NCBI RefSeq assembly: GCF_030463565.1
Contig: NC_134654.1
Span: 16,880,202 to 16,944,201 of the forward strand
DNA: 64,000 nucleotides
Direction: 5' to 3'
Source of the DNA: Pelecanus crispus
Taxonomy: Eukaryota; Chordata; Aves; Pelecaniformes; Pelecanidae
The notes under the pieces are model-generated. The model did no database searches, was not told the DNA's origin, and worked only from the letters and a program-made list of their open reading frames with translations. A program made the translations under genes and the position numbers. Below are positions 39,694 to 52,176 of this stretch, piece after piece; position 1 is the first letter of the stretch; the number at the start of each line of letters is the position of its first letter.

Positions 39694-40356
39694 CTACGAA
39701 TCCCTCTTCACCAGCAGCAGCCAAGGGAGCACAGCTGCCAGCATGGCCACAGTCAAGATGAGTAGGACAGCAAGGGCGATGGGTGACTGGCAGCACTTCA
39801 CCCCCAGGGCTGAGCTGGATGACACTGAGCTCTGTGTTTCTGCTCTACTTCTCCTCTCCAGGGAGCCACAGTCTGCATCCACCAGTGGCATCCCGTGGTC
39901 ACTGATGACAAAGATGTGGGCTTCCCGCGCCAGCTCTCCTGGGACCCCCTGCGAGTCCATGGGGCTGTTCCTCATGCTACAGCACCGGTCGAAGTTCTGC
40001 ACTGGCATCACAAAATGGCTGGGCACCACTAAGGTGTTGCTGGCCTCCATTTTGGTCAGATGGGACAAGGAGGAAGGTGACAGAGGCATCTCTGGTGTCT
40101 GGGGGTTGGTGCATGCCTTGGGCGGCCATAGAGCTTTCTTGCTGAGGAAAGTCACATAACGGCAGATGGGGCAGATGATGCTGCTCTGGACTTGACCGTC
40201 GAGCTTGGTGGAGAGCAAGCACTTCACCAGGCAGTCATGGCAGAAGGTGTGCCCGCAGCTGAGCTTGCGGTGCATGGCCTCCAGCGGGTGAAACTTCTCA
40301 TAGCACACGGGACACTCGGCCAGGGGACCCTCCTTGCTGGACGAGGTCTCAGACAT
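39694..40356 (-). CDS. RNF222: RNF222, RING finger protein 222 (membrane-anchored RING E3-like)
   Basis: The protein has 220 residues, the same length as human RNF222 as I remember it. An N-terminal C3HC4 RING has all eight zinc ligands (C15, C18, C34, H36, C39, C42, C62, C65) in the family context ECPVCYEKF, LSCGHTFCHDCLVK and CPICRYVTFLSKK. A poorly conserved serine/proline-rich linker follows, holding a conserved IFVISDHGMPL block at 148-158. A single hydrophobic segment (about 193-216) and a four-residue tail (KRDS) close the protein, so it should be tail-anchored with the RING in the cytosol. A ubiquitin ligase role is inferred from the RING; substrates are unknown. I chose the ATG at 40356, not the in-frame ATG 48 bases upstream, because it matches the family N-terminus and the longer extension crosses a likely splice acceptor. 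It lies divergently upstream of NDEL1, as in human. Confidence 0.92.
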   Translation of the reverse strand: MSETSSSKEGPLAECPVCYEKFHPLEAMHRKLSCGHTFCHDCLVKCLLSTKLDGQVQSSIICPICRYVTFLSKKALWPPKACTNPQTPEMPLSPSSLSHLTKMEASNTLVVPSHFVMPVQNFDRCCSMRNSPMDSQGVPGELAREAHIFVISDHGMPLVDADCGSLERRSRAETQSSVSSSSALGVKCCQSPIALAVLLILTVAMLAAVLPWLLLVKRDS

Positions 40357-40387
40357 CCTTGCTCTGTCAGCAACAGGCACTCTCCAG
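40357..40387 (-). other. RNF222: Putative RNF222 5' UTR and splice acceptor
   Basis: Read on the minus strand, CCTCTTACTTGCAG precedes CTGGAGAGTG, a good 3' splice site with its AG at 40389-40388. The coding exon would begin at 40387 with 31 untranslated bases, and a noncoding first exon should lie at higher coordinates. I did not identify that exon or its promoter. Confidence 0.5.
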
Positions 40388-41251
40388 CTGCAAGTAAGAG
40401 GCATGATGGGTTAATAAGGGTCTTGGTTGCAACAAATAGCATGATCCATCTCTTCATCTCTCCTCTTCCTCCCTGCTCTCTTGCCTTTGCCCTCTTGCAG
40501 ATGCAGTGGATGGCTACTAGGCATGGTCTCAACAAGGCAGGGCATTTCCAGGAGCATTAAGCCTCTCAGTGTAGCCCTTGGGGCAAGAGAGATGATGGGA
40601 GGACCTCAGCTCCAGAGCCACTGGGGGCAACAATCCCTGGCTGCAAAATCACATAGAAAAAGGCATGAGCCCCTGGATGGAGCTGTGTCTACCTGCTCAG
40701 CACCTGCTACAGAAAAATCATGTTCAGCTTGTGTCACAAGTGCCTCTGTGCTCTGCTGCCAGCTCCAAGTGCGCGGGGGTGGGAACTCCCATCCCACAAA
40801 GAAATCTGCCAAGGAAAGGGAGATGTTTCCAACCCCGGAGATGCAGAGGGGCCAGGAGGAGCAGGGGGAGGCCAGGTCAGTGGGGCAGGTGGGAGCACAG
40901 GACCCCATAAGGATGAAGAGCAAGCGTGCCATACCCAGGGCAGGCAGCGAGCACCCATGCCAGGCTCCTTCCAAGCTGCTGGAGGATGTCCCAGGCTGGT
41001 GGCCGCCACCATCTTCAGGCGGTGCTCCTCACTCTCGCTGGAGCACAGTGCAGGCAGCAAGCCCCAGAGACTGGTGTGTCCTGTTAGTCAGAGCAGGCAG
41101 GGCAGAGCCCAGCCAGCTCGTCTGGCCACCACCCTGGCCTGGGATGTGAAGGGGATCATGGGGCCACTGTGATCCCCAAACTTGCGTCTGGGCTGGGTCT
41201 GAAGCTGTCCTGTGCATCTCCCAGGGCAGGGACCGTTCACATGGCAGCTTC

Positions 41252-41428
41252 AGGGAAGGGAGAGGGGAGAAGAGAGAAGGGAGGGGGAGAAGGGAGAAGG
41301 AAGAGAGGAGATGAGAAAAGGGAGAGGAGAGGGGGGAGAGGCAAGAGGGGAGAGGGGAAAAGGGAGAAGGGACAGGGAAGAGGAGAGAGGGGAGAGGGGA
41401 AAAGGGACAGGGGAGGGGGGATAAGGGA
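41252..41428 (+). repeat. Polypurine (GA-rich) tract
   Basis: About 177 bases of almost pure purine on the + strand, built from GGGAGA, GGGAAAAGGG and GAGAGG words with only a handful of pyrimidines. Many G-runs and mirror-like segments make triplex (H-DNA) or G-quadruplex folding plausible. It lies about 0.9 kb upstream of the RNF222 coding exon, so it may fall in that gene's first intron or promoter. Confidence 0.9.
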
Positions 41429-44400
41429 TGTTCAGCTCCCTTCTCTTAGACTAGTTCAGGAACTGGAGCTTCATAAAACACGCAGGTTTTTCCAGACCTT
41501 GTAGCATTTTCACACCCAACCCAACCTGCACTGTGCCCATGGGCATCCTCACAGCTGTTTCTGGAGGTTTTGCCTTCCCCTCCCTGGCTGCCCTCCTCTT
41601 GCACAGGAGCCACCCGCTGCATCGGGATGTCCACAAGAACATAACGAACCATCCCCTCCCCATGCAAGAGAAGAAAGACCCAGGCTTCTGCTCTGGTTTA
41701 AGAGGGATCAGGGACTTGATGCTCCCCCAAAGTGCTGCAGAAGGAGACCCTATCCCTTTGTACCTGCTCCTCCATGTCCCAAATCCCCCTTACCTGCCGC
41801 AGGGCACCAGGGCAGGAGCCACTCCATGCACTCCACCACTGTCCCCAGAACCAGGGCTGGCTGTGCCCCAACCCCAGCACCAAGCTCCAGCTGGGGAGAG
41901 GACCGGGAGACCTATATAACACAGAGGTGTTGGCTGCGCATTTCATGCGGGCACATTGCGCAAAAGCTGGAGCAGGGACAGGGACAGCTCCTGGGGAGTG
42001 AATGCGGAGGAACTCGTTCACGTTTTAAAGGCCTGATATTCACCTGGTTGGCCAGGGAGTGGGTGAGGAGCTGGCGTCAGGCGTCAGAGGGAAGGGACAG
42101 GAGGCATGGTCCTGCCCGCTTTTCCCTCATGTAATGGGAAGCTGTAGCTGGGCTCATCCCTGAGGTCAAACCCCAATGAAACAGGTGCTAAAGGGGATGC
42201 AGGGACCCCAAACGCCTCTGCTGCTGCAAAGCAGGGTGAGCTGCAGCATCCTGCACCGGGGCTGGGCCCCTGCCAAACACTTCTTACCTCCACTCACTGC
42301 TGCTCCCCATCCCTCACCCTGGCCATGTCTTTGTCCCTGTGTCTCCTCCCCTCCTCATTCCCCAAATGCTCATCCCCGCCAGCCCTGCACTCCCCATCCT
42401 GCATTGTTGGATGTTCACCAGAGCCCTGGTATGGCGGTGCATGGCCCAAAAAACTCACAGCTGAGCAGGCACAGGGGCCACTGCTGACTTGCACCAGCCC
42501 TGGGGGCATTCTAGCATCTCTGGGAACTGTGGTCTAGGCAGTGGCAGGAGCCCCTTGGGCTCAGGGTAATCAGGAGCCCGATGCTTGGCTGTCTCAGCAG
42601 CTGTCGATGGCTCATGAGTCACCATTTGGACACATGTGGGCTGGTTCCCTGTGGCCTTACGCGTGTCCCAGCATGCTGCCCGTCCATCACCTGACCCCAG
42701 GCAAGAAGCCGAGAGGCATCTTCCCTGCAAAGCCTTGCAAAAACTGCCAGCAGGGTGGGTCGCTCCTGCTGCCATCTCAACTCTTCCCAGCCACCCTGGC
42801 AACCCCTCAGCCTGGCCAGCAGCCACGGGGCTGCCAGCCCACACTCAGGCTTGCTGAATGGTTCCACAGGGATCTGAGCACCACTCACCACATCCAGAGG
42901 AGGTCCCCAGAGCAGATGCAGTGACCCCAAAGCAACCTACCTGCACGCCTTCCCCGGCTCTGTCTGTGGCGGTGCACCTGCGGGACTTGGATTTGCACCA
43001 TCAAGGGTCCTAAATGCCCTGAAGTCCCTGGGGTGTCCATCATGCAAAGCCTTCAAGAGACACCTGGACATATGGGGGGGTCTTGCCTTGGGACAGAGAG
43101 ATGCTCTGCAGAAGCATTCCCAGCCCTGTGGTCCTTCAGCTTCAAGAAGGTGTCACGGCTCTGCAGGGTCTATGGAGCAGGCAGAAGAGGACATGCACCC
43201 CTGGCACCCAAACCCAGATGAGATGGGCCCTGGAGTCCCTTCATGGGCAGGAGGTGTGGTTTCACATGGCTGGGTGCCATGGCAGGGAGCAGGGCTGCAG
43301 GCGTGGGCAGCAGTATCAGTCACCTGTGGGCGCAGCGGTTGCAGTGGTTACAACATGGGGCTGGTTTCTGGAAGGAGAAGGGTGGGTGCAGCCCTGCTGG
43401 GATGCCTCGTGCACTGGCACAGCTGCCAAAATGCATCTGCCCTCTGCAGAGGGCACCCATGGTGGGAGGCTTGTGCCCCAGAGGGGACATCTCAAGCCAT
43501 GAACCATGAACCCCTGTCCCTTGCTGGAAGGAGAACTGGAGCATATCAACACCTTCCACACCTCTGCTTAGGATTGGGGACCAAGCCACTCCACTTGTTA
43601 CCCTGGTTTTCTTGGGATGATCAGAAATTGAGGCTGAAACCTCTCCACACAAATTGTGCCAGGGCTGAGGTTGCACAGTCACCCCTGGGGTAAGCGTCCC
43701 CATCCCCTAGCCCCTCCTTGAAGCTGCTGGAGGTGCCAGGTCTACTTGTACCCACCAAGATCTCCACTGCTGGACAAGTGATCTGGGCCAGCAAGAGCAG
43801 ATTTGGGGCAGCTGAGCATCTCCCCAGCTTCAGTTTGCTCTCTGCTGGCACTGAGGCGGGGTGGAAATTCCTGTTTCCCATACTTTGAATGCTCTCTGCA
43901 GTCAGAAACTATGAGCTCATGGCTCTATACATAGGCACTGGAAAAACGAGTCTGCCTCCCTTTGCTGCTTTGACCACACCAAAATCAAAGGGATTTTGGC
44001 ATATCGCAGCCCCAGCTCTGTCAGCAGTTTCGTTCTTTCCTGGGCATGGCTTTACTCAGTGCCTTTGCCCCATTTTCACGTGCAGCAGCATCTTTCCTGA
44101 GTGACAGGATTGAGTCTGCTGGTATCTGAAAGACAAGAAACCAGGTTCAAGTGTAGAGTTCCTAAATGCTGCCTGTGTTTTTTTCTTGGGCTTTAACAAG
44201 TGCAGCTCATGGCCCGTGTTTCAGCTCCCTTGAACCCAATGCAGGGCCAAAGGCTCCAGGATCATTTTATCCAAGCAAGAAGGTGGCATCAGGCTCAGCT
44301 TCTCTCTAGAGACCACAGCTGAGACCTCCTCTGCTCTGGGGTCAGTGGCTTCCAGTGAGCAAGGGACATTTCTGACCCACAAGAGGACACAGACCTCACT

Positions 44401-45061
44401 GCAGGGTCGGGGTGGCCAGGATCCATTCCCTGCAACTGTGATGGCTTTTGGGCAGAGCTTTGCAGGCTTTTGCAAGGACAAAAGCATGCTGCAGAGACAG
44501 CCCTTGTCTTCCACAGCATTACCCAGACTTTCCACTCTCAGCGACCAGGTGGGGAGGAGGGAAAATGTTATTATATATAGTTATGTGAAAGTGCTTATTT
44601 TCAAAGCACATTTAAAGCCAGAAGATAGCTCTATATGTGAGCCTGGTGCCAGGAAAATATTAACTATAGGTCTCAATATTTCCATATCAAACCCATGCTG
44701 CACTTCTCCAAATTCTAACAGATGAAGCAGGGACATTTCCAATGAGCAGAGACGTGTGCTCCATCCCTTCACTCAGCTGGGGCCAGGATCCTGGCAAGAA
44801 GGTTCCCATATTTATTCCTGATGGCAAGATGCATGCGGGGAGCTTTGCCGTGCAGCCACAGCCCATACACAGGGCCGGTGGCTGCTGGAAGACTGGGTTG
44901 GGTGAAGTCTCTGGCTTGGGAAGTCTGTAAACAAATGATTGCCAAAAGCTGCAGGAGAGATCACTGTGCCCGTGTCTGTATTTTCCTCTCTCACTGTCAT
45001 CAGTGGTCCACAAAATGGTGGCTGTGATGGCCAGTATCCCTGCTCAGTGGTCTCAGCATGT

Positions 45062-45104
45062 CCTGGTGAAGCTGCAGGGCGTGTCCCTGGTGAAGCTGCA
45101 GGGC
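45062..45104. repeat. Short tandem duplication, 24-bp period
   Basis: CCTGGTGAAGCTGCAGGGC occurs at 45062-45080 and again at 45086-45104. It is a simple local duplication with no evident role. Confidence 0.8.
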
Positions 45105-47224
45105 AGGTCTGGTTACATTGCGGTGGGGATGCTGCCCCTCCTGCCTCTCCTCCAGCTCCTTTCCATGCTGGGCTCGTTATACCCTTTGCACCCTTTTCTC
45201 ATCACCCTGGGGCCAGCATGCCTGCCCCATCCCTCCCAGGTCATGGCCAGCCCTCCCAAATTCCCCCAGGTTTTCTCTTAGCAATGCTCAGTCTGCAAAT
45301 CTGTGGCTTTATAGGAGTTTCTGCTCGGCCCATTCTCCCCCAACCTCTTCCCAGCCTTGGTTTAAACAGGGTGAGTAGTTGGCATTGGTGGGAACGAGGT
45401 GAAGGGAAGGGGTGGGAAAAGTAAATCTGTGTTCAACCTTATCCCAGGGAGATATTTCCAGCTGGGGAAGAAGATTAGTGAAGCAAAATTACTTTCCCAG
45501 GGCTGCACCATGCTGGTGCAGGATACAAGGGTGCTGGCCCCTGTCTGAGTTATATCCAGTCCTACACTGTCAAAATAAACTTACATAGCTGGAAAAGATG
45601 GACGAGCTCGGGGACATCCAAGCTCATGCTTGCTCTGCTTGAATTCAGAGTGGGAAAATCAGTGTCTTTTCTTTCTGGGTGTCTCCATCCTGCCTGTCAG
45701 GCACCAAGATGGAGACCCACCATCAAGATGCTGATTTAGCCAAGACGTCCCCAAACACCTAGCAGAAGCTCTTCCTTCAGCTTTCTTCTCAGTGCTTTTT
45801 GCTGTGCCCAGCAGGTGGTGCTCTCGGATGTGCTTTGGCCACCCTAAAAAAAAAAAGTCCAGGGTGCACTGGAAAAAAGCCCTGAGCCTGCCTCTGCAGA
45901 TATGCCATGGTCTGGAGCTGGTGGTCCCCACCAGCTGGGATGCTGCCACTTCCCCACCAGGATGGATGGGATCTGCTTATCCTCCTGACGATCAGAAATT
46001 TAGGTCCAGTCATTTGACATGATGAATGCTTATCAAACACAAAGGAACAACTGGGTACATCCCCAAATCCTTCGCTGATCTGTTTTCCCACCAGATGCTG
46101 TGGGCTTTGCAAAGGGACCTGCATGGTACCTGGGCATCACAGCTCTGACCTGCCCCTGCCTCCCTGCTGCTGGCAACAAACCCTCTCAGGAATGATCCTG
46201 TGCCTGAGCCCTTGGAGCACTATTCTGACATCAAATGTTGGCGATTTGTCCCATCCAGTCCATGCAGAGCCACACAGCCCCATGGTGCATGGGGTTTTCC
46301 CACACCTGGGAGGGCAACTGCAGTCTCCAGGGGCTCCTTCAACACTTTCCCCCCCCAGAGATGCCCTCCACCAAGCAGGGCATCAGGTCACCACAGGAGC
46401 TGTCTCAAGTGAGTCTGGGGGCAGCCTAAATGCAATCGGATGAGATTATGAGCAAGACCAGGGCTGCAAGAACCCCCCGTGGATGTACTGGCAAGATCCA
46501 GCCCACATCCCTCTCCCCTGGCCCAAGGCTGCCTCCCCACATGCCTCCCCATCTCCCTGGCCCTGGTCCCAACTTACATCCCACCCCGGCCCCTCCAGGA
46601 TGCTGGCTGACAGCAGAGGGGGGTTGCTGCAATGGTAATCTGCAGCATCACGTGCTGTAATGGTAATCCACAGCATCATGTGCATAATGAAGAAACAATA
46701 CAGCTTTGAAGCAAGAGGGCAGATACTCAGGGGAGAAGGCGGCGTCTATTCAGGGGTGGGCAGCTGCCCGCTTGCCTGCACAGAGCCCTGGGCCACTGGG
46801 GCTGCGCTCACCCAGCGCTCACTTTGGGGGTCCTGCCAGCCCAGTGGCTCAGCAGACCCTTCCTGGGAACAGGGGCAGGATGGGGAGCAGTGTATCAAAA
46901 CCCAGGAGGGTTCTGTCATCAAATTTAATGGTAATATTAAATGTGGCCAAACAATGGCAGATTGTCCTCTTGCTTGTCCTCCCACACCGATGCCCACACC
47001 AGCCCCTCAGGAGAAGCACACAAACCTGATGTAGACCCACCATGGTCCCTGTGACCGGTCTCTGCTGTGCCATGAGCCATGCCACCCCACGGACGTTTTA
47101 TCACCAGCAGCACCTGCAGCAGAGGGCATTGCCTGGCTCTTTTACACCATCCCCTCTGGCTGCCTTTTTACCAGGCAGCTCCCTCGAGCCTTATTCTGGG
47201 GGGACAGCACAGAAACCCTGCAAT

Positions 47225-47364
47225 ATTAGCAGTTGGTTAGAGCGTGGTGCTAATAATGCCAAGGTCACGGGTTCAATCCCTGCTCACTGCAGGGGGGTTG
47301 GGCTCGATGATCTCTCAAGGTCCCTTCCAACCCAAAGCATTCTATGATTCTATGATTCTATGAT
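47225..47364 (+). mobile_element. tRNA-Ile-derived SINE with CR1 tail (TguSINE1-like)
   Basis: The head, from 47225, reads TTAGCAGTTGGTTAGAGCGT then GGTGCTAATAATGCCAAGGT, a near match to tRNA-Ile(AAT) from its A box through the anticodon region. GGTTCAATCCC is an intact B box. Two bases are missing in the A-box region compared with the tRNA. The tail from about 47290 is a CR1 3' end (GGGCTCGATGATCTCTCAAGGTCCCTTCCAACCC) ending in three ATTCTATG-type repeats. This is the structure of the CR1-mobilised SINE described from zebra finch. The CR1 part and the repeats are well preserved, so it is fairly young. It is not a functional tRNA gene. Confidence 0.85.
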
Positions 47365-49179
47365 ATGGGGCCCTTTACTGAAACGGGATGTTCCCCGTGG
47401 TTTTGGCTGCCAGGTTGTGTTGCAGTTTGGGTTTTATCTCCAAGACCTGACTCCTGGAGGGCTGAGATTGCAGAGGGGTTGCTGCCTTTAATGAGAACAA
47501 GTGCAGGTCAGCTTCTAGCCCTGCAACAACACAAATCCTGGAGCAGCATGGAGAGGAAAGGTTCGATAAAAGGAGCACTAAATACTTGATTTGGGATCAT
47601 TTAATGATTTTTCCAGGATCTTACAACCACACAATTGGTGTGGTCCTGTGAGCAGAGAGTTTGCAGGCAGAGCTGCTCCACCACCTGGGACCGCTCACTG
47701 GGTCACTGACCAGAGAAACCCAAGTCGGTTATCGAGAGAAGGATGCTTGGCACAAAGTGCATCCGCCCAGACATGCTGGCATGAGGCAGGAGGGCTGTTC
47801 TCTCCATCCCGCCATCCTGTGGGGTCTGTAGTCTGCATAGTCAAAATAAGGGAAGGATAACCCCAGCCCTCCCTTCCAGTTGGGGTCAGCTGGAAAACAC
47901 ACAAGGGTCCTGACAACCCCCCAACCCATGGTGTCCCATGGGGGACAGGAAATGTGATGCCTGGGTGTCCCCTTCTGCATCCTGGCGGGATGATGGGTCC
48001 AGCACAGAGACCGGCTCCTGAGCTGGCATTAGGGCCATGGCTGCTGTCACAGCAGTTTCCCACGTCTCCTGGGCCCTCCACGTCCATTGTTAGGGACCCC
48101 CAGGAAATTGAGCACGAGCAGATCCAGGGTGCCTAAGGGTCACTGCTGCACCCCATGAGCAGCCGGGCAATGATCAAGAAAATCAGCGTTTCAGGGTGGC
48201 TCTGCTTTTGACAGGCAAGTTGAGCTGCAAACAAGTATTTTTAGGAATTGCTGGCAAAGTCTGTTGAAGGAAGTGATTTGGCAAATATTGCCCAGGTGCC
48301 AAAGTCAGCACTCAGATTAGTCAATAAATATAGCTACTTTTATCAAAAAAAGTCTCTGTATGAATGGATACAGACAGCTAAGAGGGGAACTTTGGGTGCA
48401 GGATAAAGGGAGGATAAATGAAGTGAACCCGCTGTTGAATAAAACCGAGGGGTTTGCTGCCTTCATGCTGGAAGAAGTATCCTGTTAAGTGTCAGCTTTT
48501 CCCCTGGCCCTGGATCTGGCCATCCCTCTGGCCAGGCAGCGTGGCCCCAGCACTGAGGTCTCACCCCAGGCTGACCCACAGAGGATGGGAGTCCTTCACC
48601 CCCAGCAGGTGATGGGATGTGGCTGCCAGCTGGTGGCAGCCACTGCCCTAGTGAAGCTCCTTGTCCTGAAGCTTTCACCTGACCTGCCTTTGCCTGGGCT
48701 GTCTGGGTAGCAATCCTGCCGGGCCATCTGGATACGTCTGACGAGAGCCCTGGGTATCAGTGACACATGGCTGTAAGTGGAGTGGTCAGCCCTCAACCTC
48801 CCCCCTCCCTGAAAATCAGCCCCAGACTGCTGCAGGCATTGCAAGGGCAGGAGCCATGGCCATATGTTGCACTCGGCTTCATCCAGACCTGCTTAATCCT
48901 GGGGGGGAGAGTCCCCCCGGCCATGACACAGAGCGGTGCCATGACACCAAGTGGCTTTGCTTTCCCTGCTGTTGCATCATCCTGGCAGGGTGCTGGGACA
49001 TGGTGTGTGCCAGGCAAGCCGAGTCTTTGCTGTCCTCGCTGCCAGCACTGCCAGTGGCTGGGGGACACACCAGCACAGAGGTATTGGGGCCCCCGCCCCA
49101 GGGCAGAGCCATGGGATGTCCCCATCTGCAAAGCCTTGCTGTGGGCGCTGGGCAGGGAGCACTGAGGGGCTCTGCCTGG

Positions 49180-49640
49180 GCCAATCATCCCCTCCCAGAG
49201 CCATTGCTCTGCCACATCCCCTCCAGAGCTGTTGCCCATGGACCCCCACTCCCCAAAGCCCTCCTAGACCCTCATCTCTCCATACACCTCCCACAGCATT
49301 ACCCTGCCATGTCCTGCACAGACCTGCACTCCCTGCATCACCCTCAGTTCTGTCCCCCGCCCCAGTCCCATCCAACCCACATCCCTCCCAAACCCATCTC
49401 TCCCCACATCCCTCCCAGTTCCAATCCACCCCACATCACTATCGGCCCCATCTTTCCCTGTGCCTCTCCCAGCCCCACTCTCCCCTGCATGGCCTCCGAT
49501 ATCCCTCCGAGATGCAGCCCTACACCCTTCCCAAACCCATCCATCCCAGTCCCACACTTCCTTACATCTCCTCTAGCCCCATGCCTCCCTGCATCCTCCT
49601 CAGTCCCATCCCTTCCCACAACCTTGCTGGGGGCATACAG
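49180..49640. repeat. C-rich degenerate tandem/low-complexity tract
   Basis: Words such as CCCCA, CACATCCCTCCCA and CCCATC recur irregularly, giving a pyrimidine-rich + strand. It keeps several frames open at once, which explains long spurious frames here. It looks like an eroded minisatellite. Confidence 0.55.
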
Positions 49641-51975
49641 AGCCCCATAGGAGCCACACCTCAAGAGCTCCACACAGCCATGATTCAACCCATTGGGTTA
49701 CAAGGATGATGTCATCGCAGCACTCGGATGGGGACCATGGGTAGGTGTGAGTGGCAAATCTTGCATGTAGATGGCAGGTCCTGCCCCAAACACTGCCCTC
49801 AGTCAGCCAGGGAAGGAGGCAGTGGGGTGGGGATATGAGATCGTGGCTCTTTGGAGGCAAACGTCAGTCTGGCTGGGCATCTGGTATACCCCAGCATCTG
49901 CCAGCGCTGAGGCCAGCAGACTCATGACATGGGGTCCTCAGCAGGAGCTGTGTGAGGCCGAAGGCTGAAGGTCTGGGGCCACCTTTCCTGAGCCCAGCAG
50001 TGGCCAGGCTCAGCCAGTTCAAGCCTCACAAAGCTCCTGAGGTGCAATGAGTTGACAGTTCTCAGACCCCATCCCATGTGCAGTGCTTGCAGTTCCAGAG
50101 CCACAAGCAGATCTGGATGCTGCCACCCAGCACAGACCAGTGTCCAGCTCCCAGGGCTGTGTCCCACTCCATCCCAGCTTCTCCTTCACCCAAAGCCTCC
50201 TTTCCCCTATGGCTGTCTGTCCTGGGGGCTGCTGCTGGCCCTGGAGTCTTGCCAGGTCCCCCCACATGGCCAGGGCAGCTCAGGCACTGCTTTGCCTCAC
50301 TGATGAGAGAATCCTTTACCAGGCAGCTGAGAGGCATCCAGCTCTTCCCAGCCACTTCAGCAGGTTAAGGCATACAAGCATACAGGATTAGTGCTGCTGG
50401 AGTCAGGGAGACGTGGGGGGAGATGCCGGTGGCCCCATGTGTCCCTCTGGGGATGTGTCCCTTCTCTGGCTGGGCTGCTCCCAGATCCGTCTGCCCAGCC
50501 TGGATGCTGCTGGAGTCAGCAAGACACCCCTCCAAGGCAGGGATTAGTGAGAAAGTCCCTGGCCCTCTCAAAAAAAACAGTCCCAGTGGCTATTTCTTCC
50601 TCTTGCACCTTCACCAGCATCTCCTCAAGGGATGCCCAGGAGCACCTGCACATTGTGGGGCCCCAGATCTGGGTCAATAATTCCCAGTCCATAACTGATC
50701 CCCCAGGGGCCCATGCCCACCCTGTACCCCACTCTTTGGGGCTGTCCCCCCCCACGGGCCTCCCTGCACTATGGCATAGCCATATAACCCATCCTGCCTC
50801 CCTGTCCACCCGCTCACCCCACGCTGAAACGACCTCCTGCAGCCCCACACCTAGACCATGGGATAGCCCCGGCTCCTGCCCATGCTGGGTCCCTCCACCC
50901 CTGTAAGAGATCCCCCCTTCACTCGAATCCATTACATCTGCTTTGTCTCTCCCCGGCCTTTCAGTAGAGGGGCTTTTGCTGGCAAAACACAGACCTGGCT
51001 TGGCCGGCGGGAGACACGGCCGCATTGTGCAGCTGCTAATGCTAAGTGACTGCTCCTTTGTGTGGCTGGAAGCGCGGAGCCCCTCGGCAAGCGCATGGGA
51101 ACAGTTCCGGCTTACAATGGGGTGCTGCCGGGAGCGACCTCAAAGCAAACATTGACTTAAAAATCAGTGTTAACCAGGCGGGCATGCCAGACCTCTTGGG
51201 AAATACAGCCCCCACCAGTGCTATGCCTTTGTCCCTGGAGGCAAAGCCCTGCCATGCTGGGACAGAGGTGGTTGGTAAAGGCAGCTTTGATGGAGCCAGT
51301 GGCATCCATTCCTGGTCCTAGAGATGCTGCGCTGATGTCAGCAGCTGGCTGGGACAGCGGTGCCACTGGCCACTGGGAGAGGCAAAGGGTATTTCCTTAA
51401 CCTAAGCACCCAGCCCAGGAAAGAGGGATCAGGGAGCTCAGGTTGCGGTTTAAAGGATCCCATGGGAGGGAAAAGAGACCGGGGGTGTGCCACTCCACAG
51501 ATGCCCCTGGGGAAATTCATTTAGGGTTGCGTACATATGCCCTTGGCACTTTTACAAAGGACACACCCCCACCCCAGCCCACACAGCTCATTTCCAGCAG
51601 CCTTGCAAGTCATGATCTCTGTGATGACTGTAGCAAGGTTGCAGATCCATGCTTGGGTTATCTGGCATAGCGAGGTACCCACAAGCAGCCTGGGTATTGG
51701 TGCGCAGCCCAGAACCAGGAGTGGCACTGACCCCTGCCTCCCACAGACAGACATCCAGAGGTGCAGACAGACATGCAGAGACCCCTCGCACCACCACAGG
51801 TCCCCAGTGAGAGTTCAGCTTTTATCTTGCAGATTACTGTACTGCACCTTTGTCCCCTTGGCAGGGCCACTCTAATTGAAGAGTGAGGGAAAAAATGCAC
51901 CAGCACCATGTGGGATGCATGATGTAAACAGTGCGTGGCATTTCCTCACAGCTTCTGAAGTGCAGCGAGAAAACT

Positions 51976-52176
51976 GGGCACCCAGCCTGCTCCAGAGTGC
52001 AATGGTGGGCACCCAGCCTGCTCCAGAGTGCAAGAATGGGCACCTAACCTGCTCCAGAGCATGGTTGGCACCCAACCAGCTCCAGAATGCTATGGTGAGC
52101 ACCCAACTTGCTTCAGAGTGTGATGGGTACCCAGTCTGCTCCAGAGCGTGATGGTGGGCACCCGACCAGAGCTGGG
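51976..52176 (+). repeat. 31-bp minisatellite, about six copies
   Basis: The unit is close to GGGCACCCAGCCTGCTCCAG AGTGCAATGGT. Copies start near 51976, 52007, 52038, 52066, 52097 and 52125, with a partial copy at 52156. The first two are nearly identical; the third and fifth are a few bases shorter. It lies about 1.2 kb left of the CpG island. Confidence 0.9.

Noticed and set aside
47225-47295. Possible functional tRNA-Ile gene
   Set aside because: The 5' acceptor arm is absent, the A-box region has a two-base deletion, and the head is joined directly to a CR1 tail. It is a SINE.
48760-49709. Two overlapping long + frames (296 and 252 codons)
   Set aside because: Both arise from a C-rich degenerate tract. 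The Pro/Ser/His-rich products are repetitive, and two frames are open together.
51976-52176. Possible CRISPR-like array
   Set aside because: The 31-bp units are directly contiguous without spacers and diverge gradually, as in a minisatellite. The host is a vertebrate.
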